This document shows, piece by piece, positions 4,907 to 5,234 of a DNA stretch of 5,234 bases. Where the stretch lies: positions 1 to 5,234 of the forward strand of contig JAGNOM010000229.1 in assembly GCA_017990155.1 (NCBI GenBank), written 5' to 3'. This DNA comes from Propionivibrio sp. (GTDB lineage Bacteria > Pseudomonadota > Gammaproteobacteria > Burkholderiales > Rhodocyclaceae). The translations under genes were made by a program, and so were the position numbers. The notes beneath the pieces are model-generated. The model had not been told where the DNA came from. It saw nothing but the letters and a program-made list of their open reading frames with translations, and did not search any database. Position 1 is the stretch's first letter. Each line of letters opens with the position of its first letter.

Positions 4907-4945
4907 ACCTGCCCTCATCCGCTCGGCGCTCGTAAGAGGGCGGCG

Positions 4946-5234
4946 CTACGCCGGGTTCCGCTGATTCTGTCGCCACAGCGTGAGACGTTCGAGTGCGGCG
5001 CCCGATGCGAGAAGCTCCCGGGCGAGGGAGACGCCTTCGCGCAGTGTTTTGGCGCGGTCGGCGACGACGAAGATCGCCGCCGTGTTCAGACAGACGAAGT
5101 CTGCCAGCGGTTTCTCGCCCTGGCCCTTGAGAATTGCCAGGAAGCGCGCCTGCTCTTGGGCGAGCGGGCCGTTCCAGGTGATGTCGGCGAGCGTCGAGCG
5201 GGTGATGCCGGCTTCTTCCGGTTCGATGCGATGC
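4946..5234 (-). CDS. Anthranilate phosphoribosyltransferase-family (glycosyltransferase family 3) protein, C-terminal part
   Basis: An open minus-strand frame enters from the right edge and ends at TAG (4948-4946), giving 95 residues. The gene start is beyond the window. The segment DFVCLNTAAIFVVADRAK, then LREGVSLARELLASGAALERL, matches the C-terminal pattern of TrpD-type proteins (LLNAAAALYVAGKA, then SLxEGVxLAxEAIxSGAAxxxL). TrpD transfers phosphoribose from PRPP to anthranilate in tryptophan synthesis. Here the usual L.GGDA.xNA region reads DITWNGPLAQEQARFLAIL, so it may be a TrpD2 or other paralogue rather than the biosynthetic enzyme. The substrate-binding N-terminal part is not visible. 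Convergent with the GGCT-like gene. Confidence 0.65.
   Translation of the reverse strand, partial: HRIEPEEAGITRSTLADITWNGPLAQEQARFLAILKGQGEKPLADFVCLNTAAIFVVADRAKTLREGVSLARELLASGAALERLTLWRQNQRNPA

Noticed and set aside
4911..4941. GCCCTC / GAGGGC inverted repeat between the GGCT-like and TrpD-like genes as a terminator
   Set aside because: Six-pair stem with a 19-base loop and no T-tract on either side, too weak to call a rho-independent terminator.

Overview
The window looks like chromosomal DNA of a GC-rich Gram-negative bacterium, most likely a betaproteobacterium (Rhodocyclales or Burkholderiales-like). The basis is a THxN-type PEP-CTERM exported protein behind a sigma-54-like promoter, a codon pattern rich in G/C at third positions, and DnaA-box-like intergenic sequence. 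The genus is not fixed by the sequence, so this is inference.

Layout, left to right. Bases 1-111 (+) encode the last 36 residues of an IS4-like transposase, followed by a probable IS end near 126-142. After a short regulatory region (IHF-like site, sigma-54-like -24/-12 element, 5'-UTR hairpin, strong Shine-Dalgarno), 337-1323 (+) encodes a complete 328-residue secreted PEP-CTERM protein with the THxN motif. Convergent to it, 4150-1493 (-) encodes a complete 885-residue AdhE, the bifunctional CoA-acylating acetaldehyde / iron alcohol dehydrogenase. The two genes share a strong bidirectional hairpin terminator at 1442-1470. Upstream of adhE is a 387-base gene-free stretch (4151-4537). Next come a small gamma-glutamylcyclotransferase-like gene (4538-4906, +) and, convergent to it, the 3' end of an anthranilate phosphoribosyltransferase-family gene (5234-4946, -) that runs off the window.

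The most unusual feature is a pair of direct repeats about 108 bp long, ungapped and about 81% identical by my hand count, at 1359-1466 and 4397-4504. They bracket adhE on both sides. Their best-conserved part is a roughly 30-base core with inverted TCCACA / TGTGGA ends that resemble DnaA boxes. The right-hand copy contains a perfect DnaA box (TTATCCACA on the minus strand) and two near matches within about 53 bp. The left-hand copy ends in the strong terminator hairpin, while the same part of the right-hand copy has decayed.

The genes do not form one pathway. AdhE gives fermentative ethanol/acetyl-CoA interconversion. The PEP-CTERM protein is an envelope or extracellular-matrix protein that depends on an exosortase encoded elsewhere. 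The GGCT-like and TrpD-like genes are unrelated neighbours. The transposase remnant and the repeats flanking adhE suggest a locus shaped by rearrangement or acquisition, which this window alone cannot prove.
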